A DNA stretch of 64,000 bases, taken from assembly GCF_900101075.1 (NCBI RefSeq), contig NZ_FNFY01000001.1, positions 186,001 through 250,000 of the forward strand, given 5' to 3'. This DNA comes from Lacicoccus qingdaonensis. GTDB taxonomy: Bacteria; Bacillota; Bacilli; Staphylococcales; Salinicoccaceae. Each line of letters begins with the position of its first letter. The first letter of the stretch is position 1. A model generated the notes under the pieces. That model searched no databases and was not told the origin of the DNA. It saw nothing but the letters and a program-made list of their open reading frames with translations. Positions 19,286 to 28,663 of this stretch are shown piece by piece. The translations under genes were made by a program, and so were the position numbers.

Positions 19286-19381
19286 CACCAACTGTCCCGC
19301 CCTCAAGCTCAAATGAATGACCCGCCACCATTATGATAGTAAAATCAAAAGCATACAGAAAAACAGGAGGTGCACCAGCCT

Positions 19382-19900
19382 ATGCTTATAGCAATTGATC
19401 TGCAGAATGACATTTTCGACAAGAGGGGCAGCGGCTATGCCCAATGGACTCAGTACGTCAAGGACGGCATCGAAAGAAGGATTCAAATGGCCGTCGATGA
19501 AGACGAGCCGATAATATATACGCGTAATCTGTATCCCGGGTTCGAACATCAGAACCGTTCTACTGAAAGCATCCGTTTTGATGAGACCATCCACCCTCAA
19601 TTCAGACAGCTTCTCGAAAATAATGGAGATGAGTACACCAAAACTTTTTACGGCATCCCCCCGGAAGAGGCGAAAAGTCTGCAGGAAACTTATCTGAACG
19701 ATGTTGAAAGCGACCGGCCGATTGAATTCATCGGTGCGGAGACGAACATCTGCATACTCGCAAATATCATGGTCATCCAGAATATCTTCCCTCATGCTGA
19801 TCTCATTTTGAATAAACGGCTTGTGGCCAGTACAAGTGATGATCTGCATGATAAGGCCCTGGAACTTTTATCCAATATGAATGTGATAATCACTGGATAG
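19382..19900 (+). CDS. Isochorismatase-family cysteine hydrolase
   Basis: The 172-residue protein has the catalytic triad of the cysteine hydrolase superfamily: D6 in AIDLQNDIF, K87 in YTKTFYG and C124 in GAETNICILAN. Members hydrolyse small amides such as nicotinamide, N-carbamoyl compounds or isochorismate; the substrate cannot be told from sequence. I chose ATG 19382 with caggagg at 19364-19370; a GTG at 19370 overlaps that site. It lies directly after the repeat array and ends at a terminator (19902-19930), so it is probably a single-gene unit or read through from the NERD gene. Confidence 0.87.
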   Translation: MLIAIDLQNDIFDKRGSGYAQWTQYVKDGIERRIQMAVDEDEPIIYTRNLYPGFEHQNRSTESIRFDETIHPQFRQLLENNGDEYTKTFYGIPPEEAKSLQETYLNDVESDRPIEFIGAETNICILANIMVIQNIFPHADLILNKRLVASTSDDLHDKALELLSNMNVIITG

Positions 19901-19901
19901 G

Positions 19902-19930
19902 CCGGCTGTTCATAAGCAGCCGGTTTTATT
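19902..19930 (+). terminator. Terminator of the cysteine hydrolase gene
   Basis: CCGGCTG at 19902-19908 pairs with CAGCCGG at 19917-19923, followed by ttttatt. Confidence 0.75.
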
Positions 19931-20019
19931 AATTTATAAAAATTTCACTACAAATTATCTCAAAATTGTGTCATAATATAAATAATACTTCGGTAATCGA
20001 AAGAAACGTGGTGTGTCAT

Positions 20020-21741
20020 GTGTTAAAGATTTTTAAGAAATCCCTTAAATATAAGTGGTTTATGGCGATTGCGCTGTTATGTATGTTGACTGAACTCACG
20101 GTGGAGCTGCTGCAGCCATTTTTCATATCAAAAGTGATCGATGATGGTATTGTCATGGAGGAGCTCGATGTAGTCTGGCTGTATCTCGGTGTAATGCTCT
20201 CACTCAGTCTGGTGTCATTCATCGCCGGGATCATCAATTCCTATTTTGCGAGTTTCGTCGCGACGAATTTCAGCTATGATCTCAGACTGGCAATTTTTAA
20301 AAGAATACAGAATTTCACTTTGACGACACTGTCAAAATTTCCGACTTCGAGTCTGATTACACGTCTGACGCAGGACGTGCTGATGACTGAAATGCTGTTG
20401 TACATGTCGCTCAGAATCGTGCTCAGGGCACCGCTCCTTGTCATCGGTTCTCTCGTCATGTCATTCGTCGTCAATCCTACGCTCGGGTTTTATTTATCCG
20501 TATTGACACCGTTTCTGCTGATCTTTTTATACATAGCGGCAAAACACGGTGCGAAAATATTTTTACGGGTCCAGAAACGTCTGGATAAACTGAACCGTTT
20601 CATCCAGCAAAATCTGGAAGCTGTCCGCCTGATCAAGGCGAACGACCGTGCTTCATTTGAGAACAACAAGTTTTTCGAGGTGGCGGGCAAGCTTAAAAAC
20701 GATACGGTCAGCGGCCTCAGACTGGTGGAGTCCATACTGCCTGTATTACTGATCATCATGAACACGAGCCTGTTGATTGTCATATGGGCATCATCGGATC
20801 TTCTGACTGCCGGCAATGTGCAGATCGGTGAAGTTGTGGCTGTCATCAACTATGGTCTCAGAATGCAGGGCGGATTCTCGATGTTTGCATTCATCATCAT
20901 TGCATACTCACGTTCCAAAGCGAGCAGTGAGCGTATGAACGCGGTGCTTGATTTACCGATTACAGAAAATAATCATGAGACAATCAATCAGGAAGCGAAA
21001 GCAGGTTCTGTACGCTTCAGCAATGTATCGTTCAAATATCCGGGCTCGACCCGATATGTATTAAAAGATATTTCATTTGAAGTTGCTGAAAATGAAAATC
21101 TCGTCATCATGGGCGGTACCGGGTCCGGCAAGAGTACTCTGATCAGCCTGATTCCAAGAATGTATGATGTGGTCGAAGGGAATGTCTACGTCAATGACAT
21201 CAATGTGCAGGACTGGAATGAAGAAGATCTCAGACAGACAATCGGCTATGTGCCGCAGTCAGCGATACTCTTTTCCGGTTCGATTTATGAAAATCTGCTG
21301 TGGGGCGACGACGAAGCGCTTCATTCCGATATCATCGCTTCGACAGAAAAAGCACAGATTCATGAAAACATCGAAGGGTTCGACCATCAGTATAAAACGA
21401 TTGTCGGCCAGCGCGGTGTGACACTTTCCGGCGGACAGAAACAGAGATTGTCGATTGCGCGTGCACTTGTGCGTCGGCCGTCGATACTCATTTTGGATGA
21501 CAGTACATCCGCACTCGACATCAAAACCGAGTCGGCTCTGTGGGAAGCCTTGAATGAAGAGAAGGCGACACGCATCGTCATCACACAAAAAATCGTCACT
21601 GCAGAAAGGGCGGACAGGGTCATTCTTTTGGATGACGGCAGAATCAGCGCAACCGGGACGCATTCGGAGCTGCTTGAAAAGTCTGAGCTGTACCGCCGTA
21701 TCAACGCATCCCAAAATGAAGGGGGGCATATCGATGATTGA
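20020..21741 (+). CDS. ABC exporter subunit, degenerate-Glu half of a heterodimer
   Basis: The 573-residue half-transporter has six membrane segments (about 1-300) and a nucleotide-binding domain: Walker A GGTGSGKST, signature LSGGQKQR, Walker B ILILDDSTSALD. The catalytic glutamate after Walker B is aspartate, as in the weakly catalytic half of heterodimeric exporters such as BmrC or TM287. The next gene has the canonical Glu, and the two overlap by 8 bases, so they form one exporter. The substrate is unknown; multidrug or lipid-like compounds are typical. Start choice is uncertain: GTG 20020 gives an N-terminus like the family (VLKIFKKSLKYKW), while GTG 20011 is possible. A further upstream ATG at 19966 would fall in the promoter region. 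Confidence 0.85.
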   Translation: MLKIFKKSLKYKWFMAIALLCMLTELTVELLQPFFISKVIDDGIVMEELDVVWLYLGVMLSLSLVSFIAGIINSYFASFVATNFSYDLRLAIFKRIQNFTLTTLSKFPTSSLITRLTQDVLMTEMLLYMSLRIVLRAPLLVIGSLVMSFVVNPTLGFYLSVLTPFLLIFLYIAAKHGAKIFLRVQKRLDKLNRFIQQNLEAVRLIKANDRASFENNKFFEVAGKLKNDTVSGLRLVESILPVLLIIMNTSLLIVIWASSDLLTAGNVQIGEVVAVINYGLRMQGGFSMFAFIIIAYSRSKASSERMNAVLDLPITENNHETINQEAKAGSVRFSNVSFKYPGSTRYVLKDISFEVAENENLVIMGGTGSGKSTLISLIPRMYDVVEGNVYVNDINVQDWNEEDLRQTIGYVPQSAILFSGSIYENLLWGDDEALHSDIIASTEKAQIHENIEGFDHQYKTIVGQRGVTLSGGQKQRLSIARALVRRPSILILDDSTSALDIKTESALWEALNEEKATRIVITQKIVTAERADRVILLDDGRISATGTHSELLEKSELYRRINASQNEGGHIDD

Positions 21742-23554
21742 TAAAATAAAAAGGCCGTTCGGCTATGAACCGATTTTAACGAAGGAAGATCTGAAGAGTA
21801 AAAAGAAAAAAGAGGACCAGCGTGCCAATGATTTCTGGGGGACACTTGTCCGCCTCTGGCAATTCATGAGAGGGGAGCGGCGTTTATTATACTTCATCAT
21901 CTTCGTTGTGATGATAACAAGTCTATTGACCATCGCCGGTCCGTTCCTCGTCGGACAGACGGTGGACAACTATCTCGTCGTCCAGGAGTTCGACGGACTG
22001 ATCGGGGTATTGGTGTTCATCTTCTTTGTATATCTGATGTCATCGGCTACTCAGTACCTGGCATCATTTTTGATGGTGGGGCTCGCACAGAGGACAATCT
22101 ATAATTTGAGGGTCCGTTTATTTTCACATATGCAGGAGCTGTCGGTCCGATTTTTTGATAAAAGGCAGCACGGTGAACTGATGAGCCGTATGACGAATGA
22201 TATTGAAACATTGTCACAGACGATGAACTCGTCATTCATCCAGTTTACAACGAGTATAGTCACGCTGATCGGTACAGTTTCGGTGATGTTATATTTAAGT
22301 CCGCTGCTGACACTGCTTACCATGACCATCATCCCGGTGCTCATCTTCGGTGTGGCATTCGTGACGAAAAGGACCGGTCCGCTTTATAAACAGAGACAAA
22401 GGCGGACCGGGGAGCTGAACGGCTACATTGAAGAAGTCGTCTCCGGCCAGGAAATCGTCAAAGTCTTCTCTCAGGAAGACAGGACGACTGATGATTTTGA
22501 GAAACGTGCAGGCAAACTGAAGCACGTGACGTTCTGGGCGTTGCTTTATGCAGGTTTCATCCCTAAAATAATGAACATGCTGAACAACATCAGCTTTGCG
22601 ATCGTTGCCGGTGCCGGCGGTCTGATCGCACTTTACACTGACGGTCTTGTGACGATCGGTACGATTGTTATTTTCGCAGAATTTGCAAGGCAGTTTACGC
22701 GTCCGCTTGCGGATTTGTCCAACCAGTTCAACCAGGTGCTGTCCGCAATTGCGGGTGCTGAGCGCGTGTTCCAGATTATCGATACACAAGAGGAATCCGA
22801 TGAGGGCACAATCGAAGATCAGACGATCGAAGGTAAAATCGATTTTAAAAATGTGTATTTTTCTTATGACATGGAACAGTTTGAACCGACTATACGGGAT
22901 CTGTCATTTTCCATCGATGCCGGTGAGTCTGTCGCCCTGATCGGTGCGACGGGCGCCGGCAAGACGACGGTCATGCAGCTGCTCGCCCGTTTCTACGAAG
23001 TGGACAGCGGGGAAGTGCTGATCGACGGAACGAATCTGACGGATTACAAACGTCATAATGTCCGTTCGCAGACGGCATTTGTCCTGCAGGATCCGTACTT
23101 GTTCGAATCGACCATCAGGGAAAATATCCGCTACGGCAAACTGGATGCAACGGATGAGGAAGTGGTTGAAGCGGCGAAGCTCGCGAATGCGCATGACTTC
23201 ATCGTTCAACTTGAAGACGGCTACGACACGGTGCTTGAACTGGATGAAGGGTTTATTTCACAGGGACAGAAGCAGTTGATTTCCATCGCCCGTGCACTCA
23301 TTACAGATCCCGCCATCCTCCTTCTTGATGAAGCGACATCCAGTATCGACACGGTGACCGAGCTCAAAATCCAGGAAGCGCTCGAGCATCTGATGAAAGG
23401 GCGGACGAGCATCATAATCGCCCACCGTCTGAACACAATCAAGGCGGTGGACAGAATATTTGTATTGGAACAGGGACAGATGCTGGAATCCGGTTCGGAA
23501 AAACAGCTCCTTGAGAAAAAAGGCCGCTACTATGAGATGATAAATGCCAAATAA
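21734..23554 (+). CDS. ABC exporter subunit, catalytic half of the heterodimer
   Basis: The 606-residue half-transporter has a charged N-terminal extension (about 1-45), six membrane segments and a nucleotide-binding domain with Walker A GATGAGKTT, a degenerate signature ISQGQKQ and Walker B AILLLDEATSSID with the canonical catalytic Glu. Together with the upstream subunit it yields one competent and one degenerate ATP site. The ATG at 21734 follows aaggggggc, and the frame overlaps the upstream gene by 8 bases. Downstream is the TPP riboswitch, so the operon ends here, though I see no clear terminator hairpin before it. Confidence 0.9.
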   Translation: MIDKIKRPFGYEPILTKEDLKSKKKKEDQRANDFWGTLVRLWQFMRGERRLLYFIIFVVMITSLLTIAGPFLVGQTVDNYLVVQEFDGLIGVLVFIFFVYLMSSATQYLASFLMVGLAQRTIYNLRVRLFSHMQELSVRFFDKRQHGELMSRMTNDIETLSQTMNSSFIQFTTSIVTLIGTVSVMLYLSPLLTLLTMTIIPVLIFGVAFVTKRTGPLYKQRQRRTGELNGYIEEVVSGQEIVKVFSQEDRTTDDFEKRAGKLKHVTFWALLYAGFIPKIMNMLNNISFAIVAGAGGLIALYTDGLVTIGTIVIFAEFARQFTRPLADLSNQFNQVLSAIAGAERVFQIIDTQEESDEGTIEDQTIEGKIDFKNVYFSYDMEQFEPTIRDLSFSIDAGESVALIGATGAGKTTVMQLLARFYEVDSGEVLIDGTNLTDYKRHNVRSQTAFVLQDPYLFESTIRENIRYGKLDATDEEVVEAAKLANAHDFIVQLEDGYDTVLELDEGFISQGQKQLISIARALITDPAILLLDEATSSIDTVTELKIQEALEHLMKGRTSIIIAHRLNTIKAVDRIFVLEQGQMLESGSEKQLLEKKGRYYEMINAK

Positions 23555-23610
23555 CTTCACAAAATACATTAAGTGTACTATCATACTAATTAACTGAATA
23601 ATAAACACAT

Positions 23611-23684
23611 CCACTAGGGGTGCCCATTCCGGGCTGAGATTCACCCTTATACCTGATCTAGATCATGCTAGCGTAGGAAAGTGG
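23611..23684 (+). ncRNA. TPP (THI element) riboswitch
   Basis: The conserved thi-box elements are all present: aggggtgcc, the GGCTGAGA motif at 23632-23639, ACCCTTATACCTGATCTAG and GCTAGCGTAGGAAAG. A closing P1 stem CCACT (23611-23615)/AGTGG (23680-23684) encloses them. It binds thiamine pyrophosphate and here precedes a terminator hairpin and the ykoE-type gene, so high TPP should switch transcription off. Confidence 0.97.
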
Positions 23685-23699
23685 CATATTTTACATATG

Positions 23700-23728
23700 C
23701 ACACCGTACGTCTGCGGTGTGTTTTTTT
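23700..23728 (+). terminator. Riboswitch-controlled terminator
   Basis: CACACCG at 23700-23706 pairs with CGGTGTG at 23715-23721, followed by seven T at 23722-23728. This is the expression platform between the TPP aptamer and the ECF transporter operon. Confidence 0.88.
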
Positions 23729-23758
23729 ATTTGGAAATATATTTTTAGGAGTTTTGTT

Positions 23759-24340
23759 ATGGCACAAAGAAAAGGTTTGACATTGACGGATGTACTGATC
23801 ACGGTCGTCATCGGTTTTGTATTCGCAGTGATCTACTCGCTGTGGGGTGCAGTGTATACGGTGCTCCAGCCGCTCGGACTGCATTTGAATGAACTTGTAT
23901 ACGGCATGTGGTTCATCGCCGCTGTCGTCGCGTATTTAATTTTGAGGAAGCCGGGTGTTGCACTGCTCGCCGAGTTTGCGGCAGGTGCCGGTGAAACGAT
24001 TGTCACGCTGCAGTTCGATGTAATTTTAATCGTCTATGCGCTGCTTCAGGGTCTTGCATGTGAAATTATTTTCGCCGCATTCAAATATGAGAGCACGAAA
24101 ATGATGACGGCAGTATACGCAGGTATCGCAGCGGCACTGATCACACTGCCGATCGACTGGTTTTACGGATATCTCGCTGAAGTGGCTGTGTGGAATATCG
24201 TATTGATGTTCTCGCTCAGAATCATCAGCGGCGCATTAATTGCGGGGGTTCTTGCACACTTGATCTACCAGGCATTGAAAGAGACCGGCGTACTGAAATT
24301 TGTCGGCAGGCGCAAATTAAGTCACGATGAAGGATTGTAA
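23759..24340 (+). CDS. ykoE: ECF transporter S component, YkoE type (thiamine/HMP precursor uptake)
   Basis: The 193-residue, very hydrophobic protein has about five or six membrane segments and a short charged C-terminal tail. It is the substrate-binding unit of an energy-coupling factor transporter. The TPP riboswitch in front and the YkoD and YkoC components behind identify the substrate as thiamine or its hydroxymethylpyrimidine part. The B. subtilis operon also has ykoF, which binds thiamine; it is absent here. The ATG at 23759 has taggag about 7 bases upstream. Upstream in-frame codons lie inside the riboswitch and terminator and cannot be coding. Confidence 0.88.
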   Translation: MAQRKGLTLTDVLITVVIGFVFAVIYSLWGAVYTVLQPLGLHLNELVYGMWFIAAVVAYLILRKPGVALLAEFAAGAGETIVTLQFDVILIVYALLQGLACEIIFAAFKYESTKMMTAVYAGIAAALITLPIDWFYGYLAEVAVWNIVLMFSLRIISGALIAGVLAHLIYQALKETGVLKFVGRRKLSHDEGL

Positions 24341-24345
24341 ATGAT

Positions 24346-25752
24346 TTGGCTATTGAAATAAAGAACCTCAGGCTGAAATTTCCTGAAACAGACAAAAGAC
24401 AGTTCAGCAATCTGAATATAAAAATAAACACCGGAGAAAAGGTGCTGATGCTCGGACCGTCGGGTTCGGGAAAAAGTACACTGCTCAATCTGCTCGGCGG
24501 CAATATACCGAGAAGCATGGACATTCCTTTTAAGGCGGACGTCCTTGATGTCGACACCGGTGCCGCATATGTCTTCCAGGATCCGGATTCACAGTTTACG
24601 ATGCCGACCGTCGTTGAAGAGCTCGCGTTCATTTTGGAAAACAGAAGTGTACCGCAGGGTGAGATGGACAAAAAAATCCAGGATGCGCTTTTAAAAGTGG
24701 GTTTGAACACGGATTTGAAGATGCCGATCAACAATTTGTCCGGCGGCATGAAGCAGCGTCTGGCGATCGCATCTGCACTGCTTCAGGGCAGCGGGACCTT
24801 ACTGCTCGATGAACCGACAAGCATGCTTGACGCCGCATCGGTCGGCGGCCTGTGGCAGACGCTTCGAAATGTCTGGACGGACAAAACCGTCGTCATCGTT
24901 GAACACCGGGTAAATGAAATCTGGGACAAAGTCGACCGGGTCATTTTAATGAACGGCGATGGCGAGTTGATCATGGATGAAAGTCCCGAAGTCATTATGG
25001 AGCACCATATCGGGCTGCTGAACGAATACGGTGTATGGCACCCATACTCCTGGGACTACGCGCCAGTTTTCAACAAAGTAGAGCCGGGTGACGAAACGCT
25101 TATAGAAATAAATGACATGACGCTCGAAAGAGGGAAAGAGACGCTTTTGAACATTGACAATTTAATAATTAAAAGAGGTGAATGGCTGACAATTGAAGGA
25201 CAAAACGGCACCGGAAAGACAAGTCTGATGCTTGCGCTGATGAAACTGATCAAAACGGTCGGCAACATTCATGTGAAAGGCAACAAAGTCAGGAAGACTA
25301 AGGATATCGCGGGCACCGTCTATCCCGTCTTTCAAAATCCGGAGCTGCAGTTTATCACGAACACAGTTTATGATGAAGTATTCATCAATCTGGAAATGCA
25401 TTACCCGCCTGATGAGGCACATGAAAAGTGTGAGGCGCTGCTCAGAAGAATCGGGCTCGATCATGTGAGTCATCTGCACCCGCTCGAGATTTCGACCGGG
25501 CAGAAGCGGCGTCTATCTGTTGCAACCGCAACCGGCGGGGTGCCGGAAGTCATGATTTTTGATGAGCCGACGTTCGGCCTTGATCAGAAACTTTCATATG
25601 AACTGCTCAAAATGTTTTATGAGCGTGTCGAAGACGGTGTCACCGTCATCATGATCACTCACGACCGCGGGATAACGGAACGTTATCCGACAAGAAGGCT
25701 GATACTTGAAAATAAAGCGATTACGGAAGTCCGGGGTGACGGTCATGCTTGA
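24346..25752 (+). CDS. ykoD: ECF transporter ATPase, YkoD type, two ABC domains in one chain
   Basis: The 468-residue protein has two nucleotide-binding domains in tandem. The first has Walker A GPSGSGKST and signature LSGGMKQRL with LLLDEPTSMLD; the second has GQNGTGKTS, ISTGQKRRL and MIFDEPTFGLD. This fused arrangement is typical of YkoD rather than of separate EcfA1/EcfA2. The start is TTG at 24346, giving the N-terminus expected of the first domain. An ATG at 24341 is out of frame and opens only a six-codon frame. It follows ykoE by 5 bases and overlaps the next gene by 8 bases. Confidence 0.9.
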   Translation: MAIEIKNLRLKFPETDKRQFSNLNIKINTGEKVLMLGPSGSGKSTLLNLLGGNIPRSMDIPFKADVLDVDTGAAYVFQDPDSQFTMPTVVEELAFILENRSVPQGEMDKKIQDALLKVGLNTDLKMPINNLSGGMKQRLAIASALLQGSGTLLLDEPTSMLDAASVGGLWQTLRNVWTDKTVVIVEHRVNEIWDKVDRVILMNGDGELIMDESPEVIMEHHIGLLNEYGVWHPYSWDYAPVFNKVEPGDETLIEINDMTLERGKETLLNIDNLIIKRGEWLTIEGQNGTGKTSLMLALMKLIKTVGNIHVKGNKVRKTKDIAGTVYPVFQNPELQFITNTVYDEVFINLEMHYPPDEAHEKCEALLRRIGLDHVSHLHPLEISTGQKRRLSVATATGGVPEVMIFDEPTFGLDQKLSYELLKMFYERVEDGVTVIMITHDRGITERYPTRRLILENKAITEVRGDGHA

Positions 25753-26536
25753 GCATATTAAAAAGTATTATACGTTCGTCGATAAGACGAATCCGCTCAC
25801 TAAAATATTGATCGGCCTGCTGTTATTCCTGCTCGTTGTCCTGATGCATAATCCGAACCAGCTGTTCTATCTGGCAATGATTATGCTTGTTGCTTTGGTT
25901 GTTTTGTCAGGCATCCAGCTCCGGTATCTTTTGGTGATGCTGGCATTATTCTTGGTGTTCGGTGCATTTTCAGCGATGTACATGGTATTTTACGGCGCCG
26001 GAACGACGACGCTGTTCCGTTTCGGGCTCATCCATATTACCGAGGAGAGTCTGATAAGAGGAATCCACATTATGATGCGCGGTCTGACACTGTCGTTTTT
26101 TGGGGCGCTCGTCATATTCACGACCAAACTGACGGACGTCTTTTACAGCCTGATGATCCAGCTCAGATTAAAGCCGAAATTTGCATACTCGTTCATGGCG
26201 GCAATCCGCATGGTGCCGATTATAGCCGGCGAGTATATGATGCTGAGGCAGGCAAGGAAAGTCAGGAAGCCGCTCATCCATAAAAGGCATATTTCAGGAC
26301 TGAAAGGCTTCATTACGACAGTGATCACTTTATTGTCACAAAGCATCAGACGAGCCTACCGTCTCGGTGTCGCAATGGAGGCGAAACAGTTCGATGACGG
26401 ACCGAGAACGTACTACTACCAGACTTCATTCTCGAAGTATGATGTTTTATTTGTAGAGATGGTCATTGTAATCGCTTTTGTCTCATTCTTCCTGGGAACT
26501 GAATTCAGTCTCATTAATGTCACCGATGCAAGGTAA
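25745..26536 (+). CDS. ykoC: ECF transporter T component, YkoC type
   Basis: This 263-residue integral membrane protein couples the ATPases to the S component. It has a hydrophobic N-terminal half with five or six membrane segments and the coupling-helix motifs of EcfT: AARKVR-like sequences in RQARKVRKP and RRAYRLGVAMEAK. The ATG at 25745 has gggg just upstream and overlaps the ykoD stop. It closes the riboswitch-controlled operon; miaB then has its own promoter. Confidence 0.88.
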   Translation: MLEHIKKYYTFVDKTNPLTKILIGLLLFLLVVLMHNPNQLFYLAMIMLVALVVLSGIQLRYLLVMLALFLVFGAFSAMYMVFYGAGTTTLFRFGLIHITEESLIRGIHIMMRGLTLSFFGALVIFTTKLTDVFYSLMIQLRLKPKFAYSFMAAIRMVPIIAGEYMMLRQARKVRKPLIHKRHISGLKGFITTVITLLSQSIRRAYRLGVAMEAKQFDDGPRTYYYQTSFSKYDVLFVEMVIVIAFVSFFLGTEFSLINVTDAR

Positions 26537-26550
26537 TCGGTCAAATGTAC

Positions 26551-26579
26551 TTTAAATTACAGATAAAAACCGATATAAT
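26551..26579 (+). promoter_or_regulatory. Promoter of miaB-ricA
   Basis: TATAAT at 26574-26579 is preceded, 17 bases away, by TTTAAA at 26551-26556, a four-of-six match to the -35 consensus. Confidence 0.55.
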
Positions 26580-26617
26580 ATATAAAGATATTTCAATGGA
26601 GTAAATGGGGTTTTAAG

Positions 26618-28156
26618 ATGAATGAAGAACAGAGACTGGATGCTTCAAAAGTCAAACAGAAAACAGAAGAAAAAGACTACAGCCAATATTTTCAACATGT
26701 CTACCAGCCGCCTAATCTTCGGGATGCAAGAAGACGCGGAAAGACTGAAGTTGAGTACCATAAAGATTTTGAAATCGATGAACGGTTCAAAGGTCTCGGC
26801 AATGGCCGCAAGTTCTACATCAGAACTTACGGCTGCCAGATGAATGTGCATGACACGGAAGTCATCGCGGGCATATTCACAGCGCTCGGATATGAGCATA
26901 CGGATACGACGGATGATGCGGATGTCATCCTGCTGAACACCTGTGCGATCCGTGAAAATGCGGAAAACAAAGTTTTCGGTGAGATCGGCAACTTGAAACA
27001 TGTCAAACAGAACAACCCGGAAGTACTGATCGGAGTATGCGGCTGCATGGCCCAGGAAGAATCAGTGGTAAATAAAATTCTCAAATCATATCAGAACGTC
27101 GATATCATTTTCGGCACACATAATATACACCGTCTGCCGAACATCCTGGACGAAGCATACATGTCCAAAGAGAAAGTTATAGAAGTGTGGTCCAAAGAAG
27201 GCGACGTCATCGAGAACCTGCCGAAAGTCCGCGAAGGCGGAACGAAAGCATGGGTCAACATCATGTACGGCTGTGATAAGTTCTGTACATACTGCATCGT
27301 TCCTTTCACACGCGGTAAAGAGCGTTCAAGAATGCCTGAAGATATTCTTGAGGAAGTCAGAGACCTCGCGGCGAGAGGCTACCAGGAGATCACGCTGCTC
27401 GGCCAGAATGTGAACTCATACGGCAAGGACCTGGATCTAGACTATAGCTACGATCTCGGCGACTTGATGCATGATGTTTCAAAGACTGATATTCCGCGCG
27501 TGCGCTTTACAACGAGCCACCCATGGGATTTCACAGACAACCTGATTGATGTGCTTGCGACAGGTGAAAACCTGATGCCGCATATCCACCTGCCTGTACA
27601 GTCCGGCAACGATGACGTGCTGAAGATCATGGGCAGAAAGTATACGAGAGAAGCCTATCTTGAACTTGTCGCTAAAATCAGAGCGAAAATGCCTGATGTG
27701 GCACTGACGACGGATATTATTGTCGGCTACCCGAATGAAACCGAGGAACAGTTCCTTGATACGATGTCACTGTATCAGGAAGTCGGATTCGAGCATGCCT
27801 ACACGTATATCTACTCACCGAGAGACGGCACGCCGGCAGCTAAAATGGAAGACAATGTGAGCGACCAGGATAAAAAAGACCGTCTGCAGAGGCTGAACCG
27901 TCTGGTGACGCATTATACACGTGATGCGCTCAGCAAATACCAGGACGAGTATGTGAATGTGCTTTGTGAAGGAACAAGTAAAAAGCGTGATGATATTTAC
28001 GCCGGCTACACAGATAAAAGCAAGCTTGTGAATTTCACAGCACCGGGCGATGATGTAATTGGTAAAATAGTAAAAGTAAAAGTAACTGAAACAAGAAATT
28101 ATTCTTTAATGGGTGAATTTGTAGAAGTGCTTAATGAAGAAAAGGTGGAAGCTTAA
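26618..28156 (+). CDS. miaB: tRNA-2-methylthio-N6-dimethylallyladenosine synthase
   Basis: This radical-SAM methylthiotransferase adds the 2-methylthio group to i6A37 of tRNA after MiaA, also encoded here at 34533. The 512-residue protein has an N-terminal cluster domain with Cys73, Cys109 and Cys143, a radical-SAM motif C219-C223-C226 (CDKFCTYC) and a C-terminal TRAM domain. An N-terminal extension of about 60 residues before the UPF0004 domain is normal for Firmicute MiaB. The ATG at 26618 follows a gggg-rich stretch. The stop shares one base with the ricA start. Confidence 0.96.
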   Translation: MNEEQRLDASKVKQKTEEKDYSQYFQHVYQPPNLRDARRRGKTEVEYHKDFEIDERFKGLGNGRKFYIRTYGCQMNVHDTEVIAGIFTALGYEHTDTTDDADVILLNTCAIRENAENKVFGEIGNLKHVKQNNPEVLIGVCGCMAQEESVVNKILKSYQNVDIIFGTHNIHRLPNILDEAYMSKEKVIEVWSKEGDVIENLPKVREGGTKAWVNIMYGCDKFCTYCIVPFTRGKERSRMPEDILEEVRDLAARGYQEITLLGQNVNSYGKDLDLDYSYDLGDLMHDVSKTDIPRVRFTTSHPWDFTDNLIDVLATGENLMPHIHLPVQSGNDDVLKIMGRKYTREAYLELVAKIRAKMPDVALTTDIIVGYPNETEEQFLDTMSLYQEVGFEHAYTYIYSPRDGTPAAKMEDNVSDQDKKDRLQRLNRLVTHYTRDALSKYQDEYVNVLCEGTSKKRDDIYAGYTDKSKLVNFTAPGDDVIGKIVKVKVTETRNYSLMGEFVEVLNEEKVEA

Positions 28157-28587
28157 TGTATACAAAGCAGGAAATAGTTGAAGAAGCGAAAAAGTTGGGC
28201 AAGATGATGGCTGAAACGGAACAGGTTGAATTTTTCAAAAAGGCGGAAGCCAAAATTCATGAAAACAAAGACGTCCGTGAAGGTATGGCAAGCCTGAAGA
28301 GTCTGCAGAAACAATCGGTCAACTTCCAGAACTACGGTAAGGAACGTGCCTACCAGATGACGGAAGATAAGATCAAGAAGATTCAGGATGAACTGGATGA
28401 AATGCCGATTGTGGAACAGTTCAAAGACTCCCAGCGTCAGATGAACGAGCTGCTGCAGCTCGTATCGCATGCAATCAGCAGAACTGTCACTGAAGAAGTG
28501 ATCACGTCTACAGGCGGAGACCTGCTGATGGGTGAAACGGGAGCGGCGATGAGAAACAGGCCGAACCAGGACCCGGAAGAACTATAA
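28156..28587 (+). CDS. ricA: RicA (YmcA), YlbF/YmcA-family regulator of RNA processing
   Basis: The 143-residue, mostly alpha-helical protein of the YlbF/YmcA family has a conserved C-terminal STGGDLLMGETG. In B. subtilis RicA forms a complex with RicF and RicT that stimulates RNase Y processing and affects biofilm and sporulation. The position right after miaB matches miaB-ymcA in Bacillus. This copy has no cysteine, although the Bacillus Ric complex carries iron-sulfur clusters held by Cys from its subunits. The ATG overlaps the miaB stop by one base. A strong terminator follows. Confidence 0.88.
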   Translation: MYTKQEIVEEAKKLGKMMAETEQVEFFKKAEAKIHENKDVREGMASLKSLQKQSVNFQNYGKERAYQMTEDKIKKIQDELDEMPIVEQFKDSQRQMNELLQLVSHAISRTVTEEVITSTGGDLLMGETGAAMRNRPNQDPEEL

Positions 28588-28601
28588 ATAAAATTTCTAA
28601 T

Positions 28602-28639
28602 ACAGCTGTACATCTTTCATTGATGTACAGCTGTTTTTT
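28602..28639 (+). terminator. miaB-ricA terminator
   Basis: A 13-bp perfect stem, 28602-28614 with 28622-28634, has a 7-base loop and is followed by six T. Confidence 0.93.
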
Positions 28640-28663
28640 ATTTAAGGAAAGAGGAGATACACT

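Noticed and set aside
19044-19290. CRISPR array
   Set aside because: Units are contiguous and 50 bases long with no variable spacers, and no cas genes are near.
19966-20019. Longer start for the first ABC subunit at ATG 19966
   Set aside because: It would place the start in the promoter region next to the -10-like cataat at 19972-19977 and adds an unrelated N-terminus.
21554-21733. A 60-codon N-terminal extension of the second ABC subunit
   Set aside because: It overlaps the first ABC gene; ATG 21734 has a good ribosome binding site and a family-like N-terminus.
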